From assembly GCF_014205175.1 (NCBI RefSeq), contig NZ_JACHNA010000001.1:1984001-2048000 (forward strand): a stretch of DNA of 64,000 nt, read 5' to 3'. This document shows positions 24,566 through 33,287 of the stretch, in pieces. Numbering within the stretch: the first letter of the stretch is position 1; every line of letters starts with the position of its first letter. The notes below the pieces were generated by a model. That model was not told the DNA's origin. It searched no databases and saw only the letters and a program-made list of their open reading frames with translations. Made by a program: the position numbers and the translations under genes. The stretch is from Micrococcus cohnii (GTDB lineage: Bacteria; Actinomycetota; Actinomycetes; Actinomycetales; Micrococcaceae).

Positions 24566-25669
24566 TCAGCGGCCGTGGATTGGCCGCGTCACCAGGCGCA
24601 TGAGGCCCTCGACGGGGCCCCGGCGCCACGGATCGGCCTTCACGAGCGTGCGCCAGGCCAGGGCAAACACGATCGCCCCGACGCACAGCACGGCCAGGTT
24701 GAACCACGAGTCGTCGGTGCCCGACGGATGCCGCCACGGCCCTGGGCCGGCGAGGTTCACCACCCAGCCCAGGTAGGCCTGGTGCGCCATGTACAGCGTC
24801 AGGGTCATCGAGCCCGGGACGGTGAGCACGTCCGTCAGCACCGAGCGGCGCCCCGGCACTACCGCCGCGCACAGGCCGAACACCAGCACCACCAGTGCCG
24901 TCGAGGTCACAAACTCGGGCAGGTCCCCGGCATAGGCGACGGGGAACGAGCCGGTCTGCATGCGCGTGAGCAGGATCGTCCCGCCGGAGGCGACGAGTCC
25001 GATGGCCGCGATCCCCGCCGCGAGACCGCGCGGGGCGCCCGCACCGCCGGGCGCCAGCAGGCGGGCGAGGATCATGCCCAGCAGGCCCACGGCCAGCAGA
25101 GCCAGCAGCCGGTAGTCGCCCAGCACCCAGTGGTTCAGCTGCCGGGACACGGTGACCGGGTCGAGGCCGAGCTCGGCGGCGCGCGGACTCAGCCAGGACA
25201 TCACCGGGGCCGCTCCGGCCGTGCTCAGCAGCACCGAGCACACGGCCAACACGAGGGCGATCACCGCCAGCAGGACGGTCGGCGCCGCAGCCAGCAGCGC
25301 CGCGACGACGGTGATGACGGCCAGGTGCTGCAGCACGTCCAGCACCTGCGCCCCGAACAGGGAGTTCACCCAGGCGGCGCCCACCAGGAAGGCGGCGCGC
25401 ACCGCCGCGGCGGCCAGGGCACGTCCCCAGCCGACGCGACGGGACTCGAGCAGAGCGGAGGCTCCGACGAGGGCGGCGAACAGGGGCGCCGTCACGTACT
25501 CGGTGAGCATCAGCACGCCGAACGGTCCCATGGTGGGCGCCGCGTGCGCCACGAACATGGACAGCAGTGCGAGGCTGCGCGCGACATCGAGCCAGAGCAG
25601 ACGCTGGCCGCGGGCGGCGGCGCGTCCGGTGCGCTCGGACGCCGCCGAGCGGGTGGCGGTACGGGACAC
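24566..25669 (-). CDS. Polytopic membrane protein, HGSNAT/DUF418-like acyltransferase
   Basis: About 367 aa with roughly ten hydrophobic helices. The N-terminal WLDVARSLALLSMFVAHAAP is the characteristic start of the heparan-alpha-glucosaminide N-acetyltransferase-like/DUF418 membrane family. MTLTLYMAHQAYLGW near residue 300 is its usual later motif. The start chosen is GTG 25669, five bases after a GAGGAG ribosome-binding site. An ATG at 25753 would give a longer frame but stands directly against a -10-like TAGACT and so cannot be the start of a transcript from it. Substrate unknown. Confidence 0.82.
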   Translation of the reverse strand: MSRTATRSAASERTGRAAARGQRLLWLDVARSLALLSMFVAHAAPTMGPFGVLMLTEYVTAPLFAALVGASALLESRRVGWGRALAAAAVRAAFLVGAAWVNSLFGAQVLDVLQHLAVITVVAALLAAAPTVLLAVIALVLAVCSVLLSTAGAAPVMSWLSPRAAELGLDPVTVSRQLNHWVLGDYRLLALLAVGLLGMILARLLAPGGAGAPRGLAAGIAAIGLVASGGTILLTRMQTGSFPVAYAGDLPEFVTSTALVVLVFGLCAAVVPGRRSVLTDVLTVPGSMTLTLYMAHQAYLGWVVNLAGPGPWRHPSGTDDSWFNLAVLCVGAIVFALAWRTLVKADPWRRGPVEGLMRLVTRPIHGR

Positions 25670-25754
25670 GGGGGCTCCTCGGCTGGGTGCGGTGGTCATT
25701 GGCCCCGCCGCGGGCCGATGACCGTGGGAGAGCGGCCGGCGCGGGGCCGACATC

Positions 25755-25760
25755 AGTCTA
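25755..25760 (-). promoter_or_regulatory. Probable -10 of the acyltransferase gene
   Basis: Minus strand TAGACT about 85 bases before the GTG start, consistent with a leader carrying the GAGGAG site. Confidence 0.4.
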
Positions 25761-25808
25761 GGCAGGCGACGACGTCCGGGCGGTGCGGTGAGCCGCCCCG
25801 TCAGCGCA

Positions 25809-27314
25809 TCAGAACAGCCGGCGCAGCAGCGTGCGCTTGAACCACCCGTGCGGCGGGTACACCGCCTTGAGGGTGTCCACCTGGTCCGACTTCGTGAGCG
25901 AGGGCCGCAGGTGCGAGAACGTCTCGAAGCCGGCGATGCCGTGGTAGGCGCCGATTCCGGAGGCCCCCACGCCGCCGAAGGGCAGCGTCGCGATCCCCGC
26001 GTGCGCGAGCGTCACGTCGGTCGAAATCGCCCCCGCCTGCACCTGCTCCTCGAAGGCGCGATGGTAGCGGGGACGGTCGGTGAACAGGTACGCGGCGAGC
26101 GGATGCGGCCGCTCGGCGATGAAGTCCAGGGCCTGCTGGAACGTGTCGACCGTCAGAACCGGCAGGACCGGGCCGAAGATCTCCTCCCGCATCAGCGGGG
26201 AATCCGGTGTCACATCGGCCACGACGGTCGGCGCCATGTAGCGGGCCGTCGCGTCCGTCTGTCCGCCGACCACCACGCGGGCGCCCGCCTCGACGGCCTC
26301 GGTGAGCATCCGCTCGAGCCGACGGGCGTGCTCGGTCGAGACCAGGCGTCCGTAGTCCGGGGACCGACGGGGCTCGGCGCCGTAGAACTCCTCGATCGCC
26401 TGCGGGAGCTGCTCGAGCAGTTGGGCACGGGCGCGCTCGCCGACCGCGAGCACATAGTCCGGAGCGACGCACGTCTGGCCCGCGTTGGTGAACTTGCCCC
26501 ACGCGATGCGGCGGGCCATGGCGCCCTCATTGCGCGACTCGGTGACGACGACCGGCGACTTGCCGCCCAGCTCGAGCGTCACGGGGGTGAGCGTCTTCGC
26601 GGCGGCCTCATAGACGATGCGACCCACGCGCTCGCCGCCGGTGTAGAGGATGTGGTCCCACGGGCGGGCGAGCAGGGCCGTGTTGCAGTCCTTTCCGCCG
26701 GCGACGACGGAGATGAGCGCGGCGTCGAGGAACTGCGGCAGCAGCTCCCGCAGGAGCGCGGCCGTCGCGGGCCCCTTCTCCGAGGGTGAGAGCACCACGG
26801 TGTTGCCTGCGGCCAGGGCCCCGACGAGCGGAGCGAGCAGCAGCTGCACGGGGTAGTTCCACGCGCCGATGATCAGCACGCATCCTCGGGGGCGGGGCTC
26901 GACCTGCGCCCGGGCCGGGCGCAGCGACAGCGGCAGCTTGGCCGGCCGCGGCTCCATCCAGTCCGTCAGGTGCAGCAGCGCATGGTCGATCTCCGCCCTG
27001 ACCGAGAGGATCTCCGTCATGAGCGCTTCGGCGGCAGACTTGTTCAGGTCCTGGTGGAGGGCCGCGAGGAAGCGGTCCTCGTGCTCCTGGAGCATCCGCG
27101 CGAGGCCCTTGAGCTGCCGCACGCGCACCCGGCGCGGATGCGCGGCCCGGGTGCGGGCGGCGGAGCGCAGGCGCTCGTGCGCGGCGGCGGGGTCCTCGGG
27201 GCGCGGCCCGCTGGGCATGACGGGCAGCATCGCGGTGTCGGCGTGGGGTCGCAGGTCGTCGTCCTGCGGCTCGGCCTGCTCGGGCGACTCGGACGGGAAC
27301 TCGGAGATGCTCAT
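25809..27314 (-). CDS. Aldehyde dehydrogenase (ALDH3-like)
   Basis: NAD(P)-dependent aldehyde dehydrogenase, 501 aa, oxidising aldehydes to acids. The cofactor region reads IIGAWNYPVQL and GNTVVLSPSEK, with ILYTGGERVGRIV for NAD binding. The general-base Glu lies in TLELGGKSPVVV and the catalytic Cys in NAGQTCVAPDYVL. LPFGGVGASGIGAYHG near the C-terminus is typical of the ALDH3 (fatty/aromatic aldehyde) group. An acidic 45-residue N-terminal extension is unusual. The ATG is six bases after a TAACGT -10, so probably leaderless. Convergence with nearby genes gives no pathway clue. Confidence 0.92.
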   Translation of the reverse strand: MSISEFPSESPEQAEPQDDDLRPHADTAMLPVMPSGPRPEDPAAAHERLRSAARTRAAHPRRVRVRQLKGLARMLQEHEDRFLAALHQDLNKSAAEALMTEILSVRAEIDHALLHLTDWMEPRPAKLPLSLRPARAQVEPRPRGCVLIIGAWNYPVQLLLAPLVGALAAGNTVVLSPSEKGPATAALLRELLPQFLDAALISVVAGGKDCNTALLARPWDHILYTGGERVGRIVYEAAAKTLTPVTLELGGKSPVVVTESRNEGAMARRIAWGKFTNAGQTCVAPDYVLAVGERARAQLLEQLPQAIEEFYGAEPRRSPDYGRLVSTEHARRLERMLTEAVEAGARVVVGGQTDATARYMAPTVVADVTPDSPLMREEIFGPVLPVLTVDTFQQALDFIAERPHPLAAYLFTDRPRYHRAFEEQVQAGAISTDVTLAHAGIATLPFGGVGASGIGAYHGIAGFETFSHLRPSLTKSDQVDTLKAVYPPHGWFKRTLLRRLF

Positions 27315-27326
27315 GAGGCCACGTTA
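27315..27326 (-). promoter_or_regulatory. Leaderless promoter of the aldehyde dehydrogenase gene
   Basis: Minus strand TAACGT-GGCCTC-ATG, six-base spacing, only 11 bases after the pgm stop codon. Confidence 0.45.
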
Positions 27327-27337
27327 GTGGCCGGGCC

Positions 27338-29056
27338 TCAGCCGATCACCGCGTCGACGAGCGCCTGCGCGTCCGCCTGCACCCGCGCCAGGTGCTCGGG
27401 CCCGCGGAACGACTCCGCGTAGATCTTGTAGACGTCTTCGGTGCCCGAGGGACGGGCGGCGAACCACGAGCTCTTCGTGACGACCTTCAGCCCGCCGACC
27501 GGCGCGTTGTTGCCGGGGGCCTGCGTCAGGGCGGCGAGGATCTGCTCGCCGCCGACCGTCTCCGCGGTGACGTCGTCCAGGGAGAGCTCCTTGAGCCGGG
27601 CCTTCTGCTCGGCCGTCGCGGGGGCGTCGATGCGGGCGTAGGCGGGGGATCCGTGCATCGCTTCGAGGTCGCGGTACAGCTCGGAGGGGGTGCGGCCGGT
27701 GACCGCGATGATCTCGGCGGCCAGCAGGCACAGGATCAGCCCGTCCTTGTCCGTCGACCAGGCCGCCCCGTCGAACGTCACGAAGGACGCGCCGGCGGAC
27801 TCTTCGCCGCCGAACACGCCCGTGCCGGTGAGCAGGCCGGGCACGAACCATTTGAAGCCGACGGGCACCTCGACCAGGTCTCGGCCCAGGTCCTGTGCGA
27901 CGCGGTCGATCATCGACGAGCTCACGAGCGTCTTGCCGACGCCCGCGCCCGCCGGCCAGCTCGTGCGGTGTGTGTAGAGGTAGTCGATCGCCACGGCCAG
28001 GTAGTGATTCGGGTTCATGAGCCCGCCGTCGGGGGTGACGATCCCGTGGCGGTCCGCGTCTGCATCGTTGCCCGTGGCCACGTCGAACGGCGCCTCGCCG
28101 GCCGCGTCGGGGGACATGCGTTCGATCAGCGAGGCCATCGCGTACGGCGAGGAGCAGTCCATGCGGATTTTCCCGTCCCAGTCCAGGCTCATGAACCCGA
28201 AGCGCGGATCCGTCTGCGGATTCACGACGGTCAGCTCCAGACCGTAGCGGCGTGCGATCTCCTCCCAGTACGCGACGCAGGCCCCGCCCATCGGGTCCGC
28301 GCCGATGCGCACGCCCGCCGAGCGGATCGCCTCGAGGTCCACGACGTCCGGCAGGTCCGTGACGTAGCGGTCGAGGAAGTCGTAGGAGCCGTGGCACGGG
28401 TGGTCCTCGACCTGATCGGGGCGGACGCGGCGGACGCCCTCGAGCCCGGCCTCGAGCAGCTCGTTCGCGCGGGCGGCGATCCAGCCGGTCGCGTCCGAGT
28501 CGGCGGGACCGCCGTGCGGCGGGTTGTACTTGAGGCCGCCGTCGGAGGGCGGGTTGTGCGAGGGCGTGATGACGATGCCGTCGACCAGGCCCGCGTTGTC
28601 CCCGTCGGCCGCGAATCCCTGCGGGGTGAGGTCCCGGCCGGCGTTGAGGTGCAGGATCGCGTGCGAAACCGCCGGGGTCGGCGTGAACCCGCCGCGGGAG
28701 TCGAGCCTCACCTCGACGTCGTTGGCCAGCAGCACCTCGAGGCACGTCTGCTGCGCAGGGCCGGAGAGCGCGTGCGTGTCCCGGCCGATCAGCACCGGCC
28801 CGTCGATGCCCCGGCCGGTGCGGTACTCCACGATCGCCTGCGTGATCGCGGCGATGTGCGCGTCATTGAACGAGGCCGAGAGCGAGCAGCCGCGATGGCC
28901 CGAGGTGCCGAAGACCACCCGCTGGGCCGGCACGGCCGGATCGGGGACCGTCTCCGCATAGGCGGCCAGGAGTGCGTCGAGGTCGACGAGGTCCTGCTCG
29001 AGGGCGGGGGTGCCGGCGCGCTCGGCGGCGGGGACGGTGCTGTGCGACTGGCTCAT
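27338..29056 (-). CDS. pgm: Phosphoglucomutase (alpha-D-glucose phosphate-specific)
   Basis: 572-aa alpha-phosphohexomutase interconverting glucose 1- and 6-phosphate. The phosphoserine loop is [20 protein letters not shown], the metal-binding Asp loop is [12 protein letters not shown], the sugar-specificity loop [10 protein letters not shown] and the phosphate-binding loop [17 protein letters not shown]. It belongs to the single-gene E. coli Pgm-like group. The start at ATG 29056 ([10 protein letters not shown]) has AAGGTGAG upstream. The frame is open further 5' but only in low-complexity sequence. Confidence 0.94.
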   Translation of the reverse strand: MSQSHSTVPAAERAGTPALEQDLVDLDALLAAYAETVPDPAVPAQRVVFGTSGHRGCSLSASFNDAHIAAITQAIVEYRTGRGIDGPVLIGRDTHALSGPAQQTCLEVLLANDVEVRLDSRGGFTPTPAVSHAILHLNAGRDLTPQGFAADGDNAGLVDGIVITPSHNPPSDGGLKYNPPHGGPADSDATGWIAARANELLEAGLEGVRRVRPDQVEDHPCHGSYDFLDRYVTDLPDVVDLEAIRSAGVRIGADPMGGACVAYWEEIARRYGLELTVVNPQTDPRFGFMSLDWDGKIRMDCSSPYAMASLIERMSPDAAGEAPFDVATGNDADADRHGIVTPDGGLMNPNHYLAVAIDYLYTHRTSWPAGAGVGKTLVSSSMIDRVAQDLGRDLVEVPVGFKWFVPGLLTGTGVFGGEESAGASFVTFDGAAWSTDKDGLILCLLAAEIIAVTGRTPSELYRDLEAMHGSPAYARIDAPATAEQKARLKELSLDDVTAETVGGEQILAALTQAPGNNAPVGGLKVVTKSSWFAARPSGTEDVYKIYAESFRGPEHLARVQADAQALVDAVIG

Positions 29057-29114
29057 GCTGCTCACCTTGGCATGAGGGCGCGGGCGCGGGAAGGGCACCG
29101 GCGCGGGCAGGGCA

Positions 29115-29155
29115 CCGGGGTGGACGGACCGTGCTCGGCGGTCCGTCCACCCCGG
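29115..29155 (-). terminator. Terminator of furA-katG
   Basis: A perfect 17-bp stem (CCGGGGTGGACGGACCG and complement) around a 7-base loop, 33 bases after the katG stop. Confidence 0.8.
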
Positions 29156-29187
29156 CGGGGGCGCGGGCGCTCAGCCCACGGGGCGGG

Positions 29188-31407
29188 TCACTTCTTCACG
29201 TCGAAGCGATCGGCGTCCATGACCGTGGCCCACGCGGCGACGAAGTCCCTGACGAACTTCTCCTTCGCGTCATCCGCGGCGTACACCTCGGCGACGGAGC
29301 GCAGCTCGGAGTTCGAACCGAACACCAGATCGTCGCGGGTGCCCTCGAGGGTCTTCCCGTCGGCGGCGGTGCCGCGGTACAGGCCCTCGGAGATCTTCTC
29401 CCACTGCGTGTCGATGTCGGTCAGGGCCACCAGGAAGTCGTTGGACAGCACGCCCACGTTCTCGGTGAACACGCCGCGCTTCGTGTCGCCGTGCACGGCG
29501 CCGAGCACGCGCAGCCCGGCCACCAGGACCGTCATCTGCGGGGCGGAGAGACCGAGCAGATTGGCGCGGTCCACGAGGGCGAACTCCGAAGGGAACTCCT
29601 TGGTGCCGCGCGGGTCGTAGTTGCGGAAGCCGTCGACCTTGGGCTCCAGGTGGCCGAACGACTCGACGTCCGTCTGCTCCTGGGTGGCGTCGCCGCGGCC
29701 CGGGGTGAACGGCACCTCGACCTGCACACCGGCATCCGCGGCCGCCTTCTCGACGGCCCAGTTGCCGGCGATCACGACGGTGTCCGCGAAGGAGACGCCG
29801 TTCGCCCGCGCGATCTCCTCGAGCGTCGCGATGACCGGGCCGATCACGGCCGGTTCGTTGACCTCCCACGAACGCTGCGGCTCGAGGCGGATGCGCCCAC
29901 CGTTGGCGCCGCCGCGGAAGTCCGAGTGGCGGAACGTCGAGGCGGCGGCCCACGCGGTCTTCACGACATCGGTCACGGACAGCCCGGCCGCGGCCACGGC
30001 GTCCTTGACGGCCGTCACCTCGGCCTGGCCCGGGACCGTCTGCGGGGCCGGGACCGGGTCCATCCAGATCAGCTCCTCCTGCGGCACCTCGGGGCCGAGG
30101 TGGCGGGAGATCGGGCCCATGTCGCGGTGCGTCAGCTTGTACCAGGCGCGCGCGTAGGCGTCCTGGAAGGCCGCGAAGTCGTCCTTGAACCGCGTGGAGA
30201 TCTCCCCGAACTCCGGGTCGAAGCGCAGGGCGAGGTCCGAGGTGAGCATGCGCGGCTCGCGCCGGCCGCTGAAGTCCGACTCCGGGACCATGTCCGAGCC
30301 GCCGCCGTCGACGGGGCGCCACTGCTTGGCCCCGGCCGGGGACTCCATGAGCTCCCACTCGTACGCGTACAGGATGTGGAAGAACTCGTTGTCCCAGCGG
30401 GTCGGGTGGTAGGTCCAGGTGACTTCGAGGCCCGAGCCGATGGCGTCGACGCCCTTGCCGGACTTGTGGGAGGACTTCCAGCCCAGGCCCATCTGCTCGA
30501 TCGGGGCCGCCTCCGGCTCGGGGCCGACGTGCTCCGGCACGGTGCCGGCGCCGTGGGTCTTGCCGAAGGTGTGGCCGCCGCCGATCAGCGCGACGGTCTC
30601 CTCATCGGTCATGCCCATGCGGCGGAAGGTCTCCTTGATGTCCACCGCGGACTTCACCGGGTCCGGCTCGCCCTCGGGGCCCTCCGGGTTCACGTAGATC
30701 AGGCCCATCTCGACGGCCGCGAGCGGGTTGTCGAGGTCGCGCTCGCCCTGGTAGCGCTCGTCGCCGCCGTTGGTCCACTCGGTTTCGGGACCCCAGTACA
30801 CGTCGTCCTCGGGTTCGTAGGCGTCCACGCGGCCGCCGGAGAACCCGAAGGTCGGCATGCCCATGATCTCGTGGGCGACGTTGCCGGCCAGGACGATCAG
30901 GTCGGCCCAGGACAGCGACTGACCGTACTTCTTCTTGACGGGCCACAGCAGACGGCGGGCCTTGTCGAGCAGGACGTTGTCCGGCCACGAGTTCAGCGGG
31001 GCGAAGCGCTGCTGCCCCGTGCCGGCGCCACCGCGGCCGTCCATGACGCGGTAGGTGCCGGCCGAGTGCCAGGCCATGCGGATCATGAACGGGCCGTAGT
31101 TGCCGAAGTCGGCCGGCCACCAGTCCTTCGACGTGGTGAGCACCTCGGCGATGGTCTTCTTCACCTCGGCCAGGTCCAGCGCCTCGAAGGCCGCGGCGTA
31201 GTCGAAACCCTCGTCGTGCGGGCTGATCACCGGCTGCTCCTTGGCGAGGATCTTCAGGTTCAGGCGGTTCGGCCACCACTGCTGGTTCGCATCGCCCGAG
31301 GTCGGGTGCGGCAGGCGGTCGTGCGCCACGGGGCAACGGCTGCCCGCGTCCTGGCTGACCTCTCCCATGGTGGTGGTCTCGTCATGCTGTCTCGTCAAGG
31401 GACTCAT
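29188..31407 (-). CDS. katG: Catalase-peroxidase KatG
   Basis: Bifunctional heme catalase-peroxidase of 739 aa that removes hydrogen peroxide. The distal pocket is Arg110/Trp113/His114 ([11 protein letters not shown]), the Trp113-Tyr238-Met264 adduct residues are all present with the expected spacing, and the proximal heme ligand is His279 ([11 protein letters not shown]). Ser325 sits in DAIGSGLEV, the position known as Ser315 in M. tuberculosis, where change causes isoniazid resistance. The chosen ATG overlaps the furA stop by 26 bases and follows AGAAGG directly. A later ATG (31370) is possible. It is co-transcribed with furA. Confidence 0.95.
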   Translation of the reverse strand: MSPLTRQHDETTTMGEVSQDAGSRCPVAHDRLPHPTSGDANQQWWPNRLNLKILAKEQPVISPHDEGFDYAAAFEALDLAEVKKTIAEVLTTSKDWWPADFGNYGPFMIRMAWHSAGTYRVMDGRGGAGTGQQRFAPLNSWPDNVLLDKARRLLWPVKKKYGQSLSWADLIVLAGNVAHEIMGMPTFGFSGGRVDAYEPEDDVYWGPETEWTNGGDERYQGERDLDNPLAAVEMGLIYVNPEGPEGEPDPVKSAVDIKETFRRMGMTDEETVALIGGGHTFGKTHGAGTVPEHVGPEPEAAPIEQMGLGWKSSHKSGKGVDAIGSGLEVTWTYHPTRWDNEFFHILYAYEWELMESPAGAKQWRPVDGGGSDMVPESDFSGRREPRMLTSDLALRFDPEFGEISTRFKDDFAAFQDAYARAWYKLTHRDMGPISRHLGPEVPQEELIWMDPVPAPQTVPGQAEVTAVKDAVAAAGLSVTDVVKTAWAAASTFRHSDFRGGANGGRIRLEPQRSWEVNEPAVIGPVIATLEEIARANGVSFADTVVIAGNWAVEKAAADAGVQVEVPFTPGRGDATQEQTDVESFGHLEPKVDGFRNYDPRGTKEFPSEFALVDRANLLGLSAPQMTVLVAGLRVLGAVHGDTKRGVFTENVGVLSNDFLVALTDIDTQWEKISEGLYRGTAADGKTLEGTRDDLVFGSNSELRSVAEVYAADDAKEKFVRDFVAAWATVMDADRFDVKK

Positions 31408-31936
31408 CCTTCTTTCGGGAGGGCGGGGTCGAGGCGGGTGCCGCGCCTCCGCCGGGCTGGGCATCGGGGGTGTTGGCGGCGGGATCCTCGGCCGCGCACG
31501 CCGGGCACAGACCCCAGTAGTAGACCTCGGCCTCGTCGACGACGAAGCCGTGGTCCTGCGCGGGGTGCAGGCACGGGGGCGTGCCCGTGCGGCAGGGGAC
31601 GTCCTCCACCCGGCCGCACGTGCGGCAGACCAGGTGGTGGTGATTGTCGTGGCGTCGGATCTCGTACCGGGCGGTGGAGCCCGCCGGCTGGATCGAGCGG
31701 ACCAGGCCGGCCTCCGTCAGCACGTGCAGGCAGTCGTACACGGTCTGGTGGGAGACGCCGGGCTGCTCGTCCCGGACGGCGGAGAGCACTTCGGCGGCGT
31801 CCGCGTGCGGATGCTGGGTCAGTGCGGAGAGCACGGCGAGCCGAGGGCGTGTGACGCGCAGCCCTGTCGAGCGCAGCAGGGCTGCGCCGTCCCGGGGCGG
31901 TGCGGCGGTCTCGCCCCGCGTGGCCGTGGTGCTCAT
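31382..31936 (-). CDS. furA: Fur-family peroxide-responsive repressor FurA
   Basis: 184-aa Fur-family regulator, expected to repress furA-katG and release under peroxide. The winged-helix recognition region is [20 protein letters not shown], the metal-sensing cluster [12 protein letters not shown] carries the histidines, and two CxxC pairs (CRTC and CPAC) form the structural zinc site. The C-terminal tail after CPAC is about 33 residues and low complexity. The ATG at 31936 is seven bases after TGGGAT, with no ribosome-binding site, so the mRNA is probably leaderless, as I recall is reported for mycobacterial furA. Confidence 0.93.
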   Translation of the reverse strand: MSTTATRGETAAPPRDGAALLRSTGLRVTRPRLAVLSALTQHPHADAAEVLSAVRDEQPGVSHQTVYDCLHVLTEAGLVRSIQPAGSTARYEIRRHDNHHHLVCRTCGRVEDVPCRTGTPPCLHPAQDHGFVVDEAEVYYWGLCPACAAEDPAANTPDAQPGGGAAPASTPPSRKKDESLDETA

Positions 31937-31972
31937 GACCCCGATCCCACCCCGTTTTCTGGAATGTGTCAA
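31937..31972 (-). promoter_or_regulatory. furA-katG promoter, leaderless
   Basis: Minus strand: perfect -35 TTGACA (31972-31967), 17-base spacer, -10 TGGGAT (31949-31944), then seven bases to the ATG. It is the only consensus -35 noted in the window. Confidence 0.75.
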
Positions 31973-31981
31973 GAAAACGGG
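31951..31981. promoter_or_regulatory. Probable FurA operator
   Basis: Inverted repeat CCCGTTTTCT ... AGAAAACGGG with perfect 10-bp arms and an 11-base centre, overlapping the -35 of the furA promoter. AT-rich arms in this GC-rich context and the position over the promoter suggest autorepression by FurA. Confidence 0.65.
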
Positions 31982-32107
31982 CGAGCGGTGGCCTCGCGGG
32001 CGGGCCCTGCCGCGTGGCGCCCGTGGGGCCGCCGCACGGCGCTGACCAGGCAGGGGTCGGCCGGACAGGCCAGGGACGAGGCGTTCCGTGCGGCACCTGT
32101 GTGCCCG

Positions 32108-32120
32108 TACGCTCGGGCGC
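32108..32120 (+). promoter_or_regulatory. Leaderless promoter of the ACAD-like/fusion operon
   Basis: TACGCT-CGGGCGC-ATG, seven-base spacing. Confidence 0.5.
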
Positions 32121-33287
32121 ATGTCCGCTGGCACCGCATCCGACACCCCGCACCGTCCGGGCCCCCTCTGGCCCGTCGAGGACCCCGCATTCGCGCCCCT
32201 GTTCGAGGCGGCCAGCGGCGACGACGTCGTCTCCGGCGTTTCCGCCGCGCTCACCGCGCCCGAGACGGCCAGGTCCCTGCCGCTCGTCGGTGACGGCCGG
32301 ACGCGCGCCCAGTGGGAGCTGCTCGCGGCGCTGGGCGCGCGCAGCCTGTCCGGGGCCCGTGTCGTGGAGCCGCATCTGGACGCCCTCGGAATCCTCGCCC
32401 AGGCGCACGAGGCCGGTCACGGTACCCCTGCGCCGCCACGGGGGTTGCTCGGCGTCTACGCCTCGGAGTCCGGGGGCGTGACGCCCGAGGCGCACGAGGG
32501 CTCGTCGGGCTGGACGCTCAGTGGGGACAAGCCCTGGTGCTCGCTCGCCGGCGAGTGCGAGGCGGCCGTCGTCACCGCCCGCATCGCCGGCACCGAGCGC
32601 CGCCGCGCGTTCCTGGTCGGCCTGCGTGACCGCGGCGTGCAGCAGAGCAGCGCGGCGTGGCCGGCGCTCGGGCTGGCACCGATCACCACCCTCTCCCTCG
32701 CCTTCGACGAGGCGCCCGCGCGGCCGGTCGGCCCCGACGGCTGGTACCTCGAGCGGCCCGGGTTCGCGTGGGGCGGCATGGGCGTGGCTGCGGTGTGGTT
32801 CGGCGGCGCCGTGCGCATCGGGCGCACTCTGCGGAACCAGCTGCGCCGTCGCTCCCAGGGGGCCAGGCGGGGCTCGAGTCAGGGCCCGGACCAGATCGGA
32901 CTGGCCGCCCTCGGCCGCGTGGACCGGCTGCTGCATGCCGCGGCGACCGTCCTGAGCCAGGCGGCCGCCGCCGTCGATGCCGGGGAGCTGGACCACGCGC
33001 CCGGCATGACGGAGGCGGACCGGGTGCGCGGGACCGTCGCGGCCGTGTGCGCTGAGGTGATCGACGTCGTTAGCCGCGCCACGGGGCCCGGCCCGCTCAC
33101 GGGTGACGCCGGGCACGCTCGGGCCGTCGCGGACCTGCAGGTGTACGTGCGTCAGCACCACGCCGAGCGGGACGATGCACGCCTGGGCGCCGCACTTCTG
33201 GAGGCCGGGCCGAGGGCAGCGCGCGACGGTGCCGCGTGGGATGTCGCTGGCGAGGGGGGAGCCGGAAGGGAAGGGGTCCGCTGGTGA
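32121..33287 (+). CDS. Acyl-CoA dehydrogenase-like protein
   Basis: 388-aa protein with the mid-domain layout of acyl-CoA dehydrogenases. GVYASESGGVTPEA and GWTLSGDKPWCSLAGECEAAVV match the flavin-binding beta-domain segment (normally WxxxGxKxxxT...), followed by a helical C-terminal half. The N-terminal helical domain is short, and I do not see the conserved catalytic Glu/YEG motif, so it may not act as a normal beta-oxidation enzyme. Its stop overlaps the next gene's GTG (GTGA), tying it to the deacetylase-methyltransferase-glycosyltransferase fusion. The two genes probably serve one pathway on a lipid or amino-sugar substrate. That is inference from coupling. Confidence 0.78.
   Translation: MSAGTASDTPHRPGPLWPVEDPAFAPLFEAASGDDVVSGVSAALTAPETARSLPLVGDGRTRAQWELLAALGARSLSGARVVEPHLDALGILAQAHEAGHGTPAPPRGLLGVYASESGGVTPEAHEGSSGWTLSGDKPWCSLAGECEAAVVTARIAGTERRRAFLVGLRDRGVQQSSAAWPALGLAPITTLSLAFDEAPARPVGPDGWYLERPGFAWGGMGVAAVWFGGAVRIGRTLRNQLRRRSQGARRGSSQGPDQIGLAALGRVDRLLHAAATVLSQAAAAVDAGELDHAPGMTEADRVRGTVAAVCAEVIDVVSRATGPGPLTGDAGHARAVADLQVYVRQHHAERDDARLGAALLEAGPRAARDGAAWDVAGEGGAGREGVRW

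Noticed and set aside
24566-25753. Start of the membrane acyltransferase at ATG 25753
   Set aside because: It stands one base from a -10-like TAGACT, whereas GTG 25669 has a GAGGAG ribosome-binding site at ideal spacing and begins just before the conserved domain.
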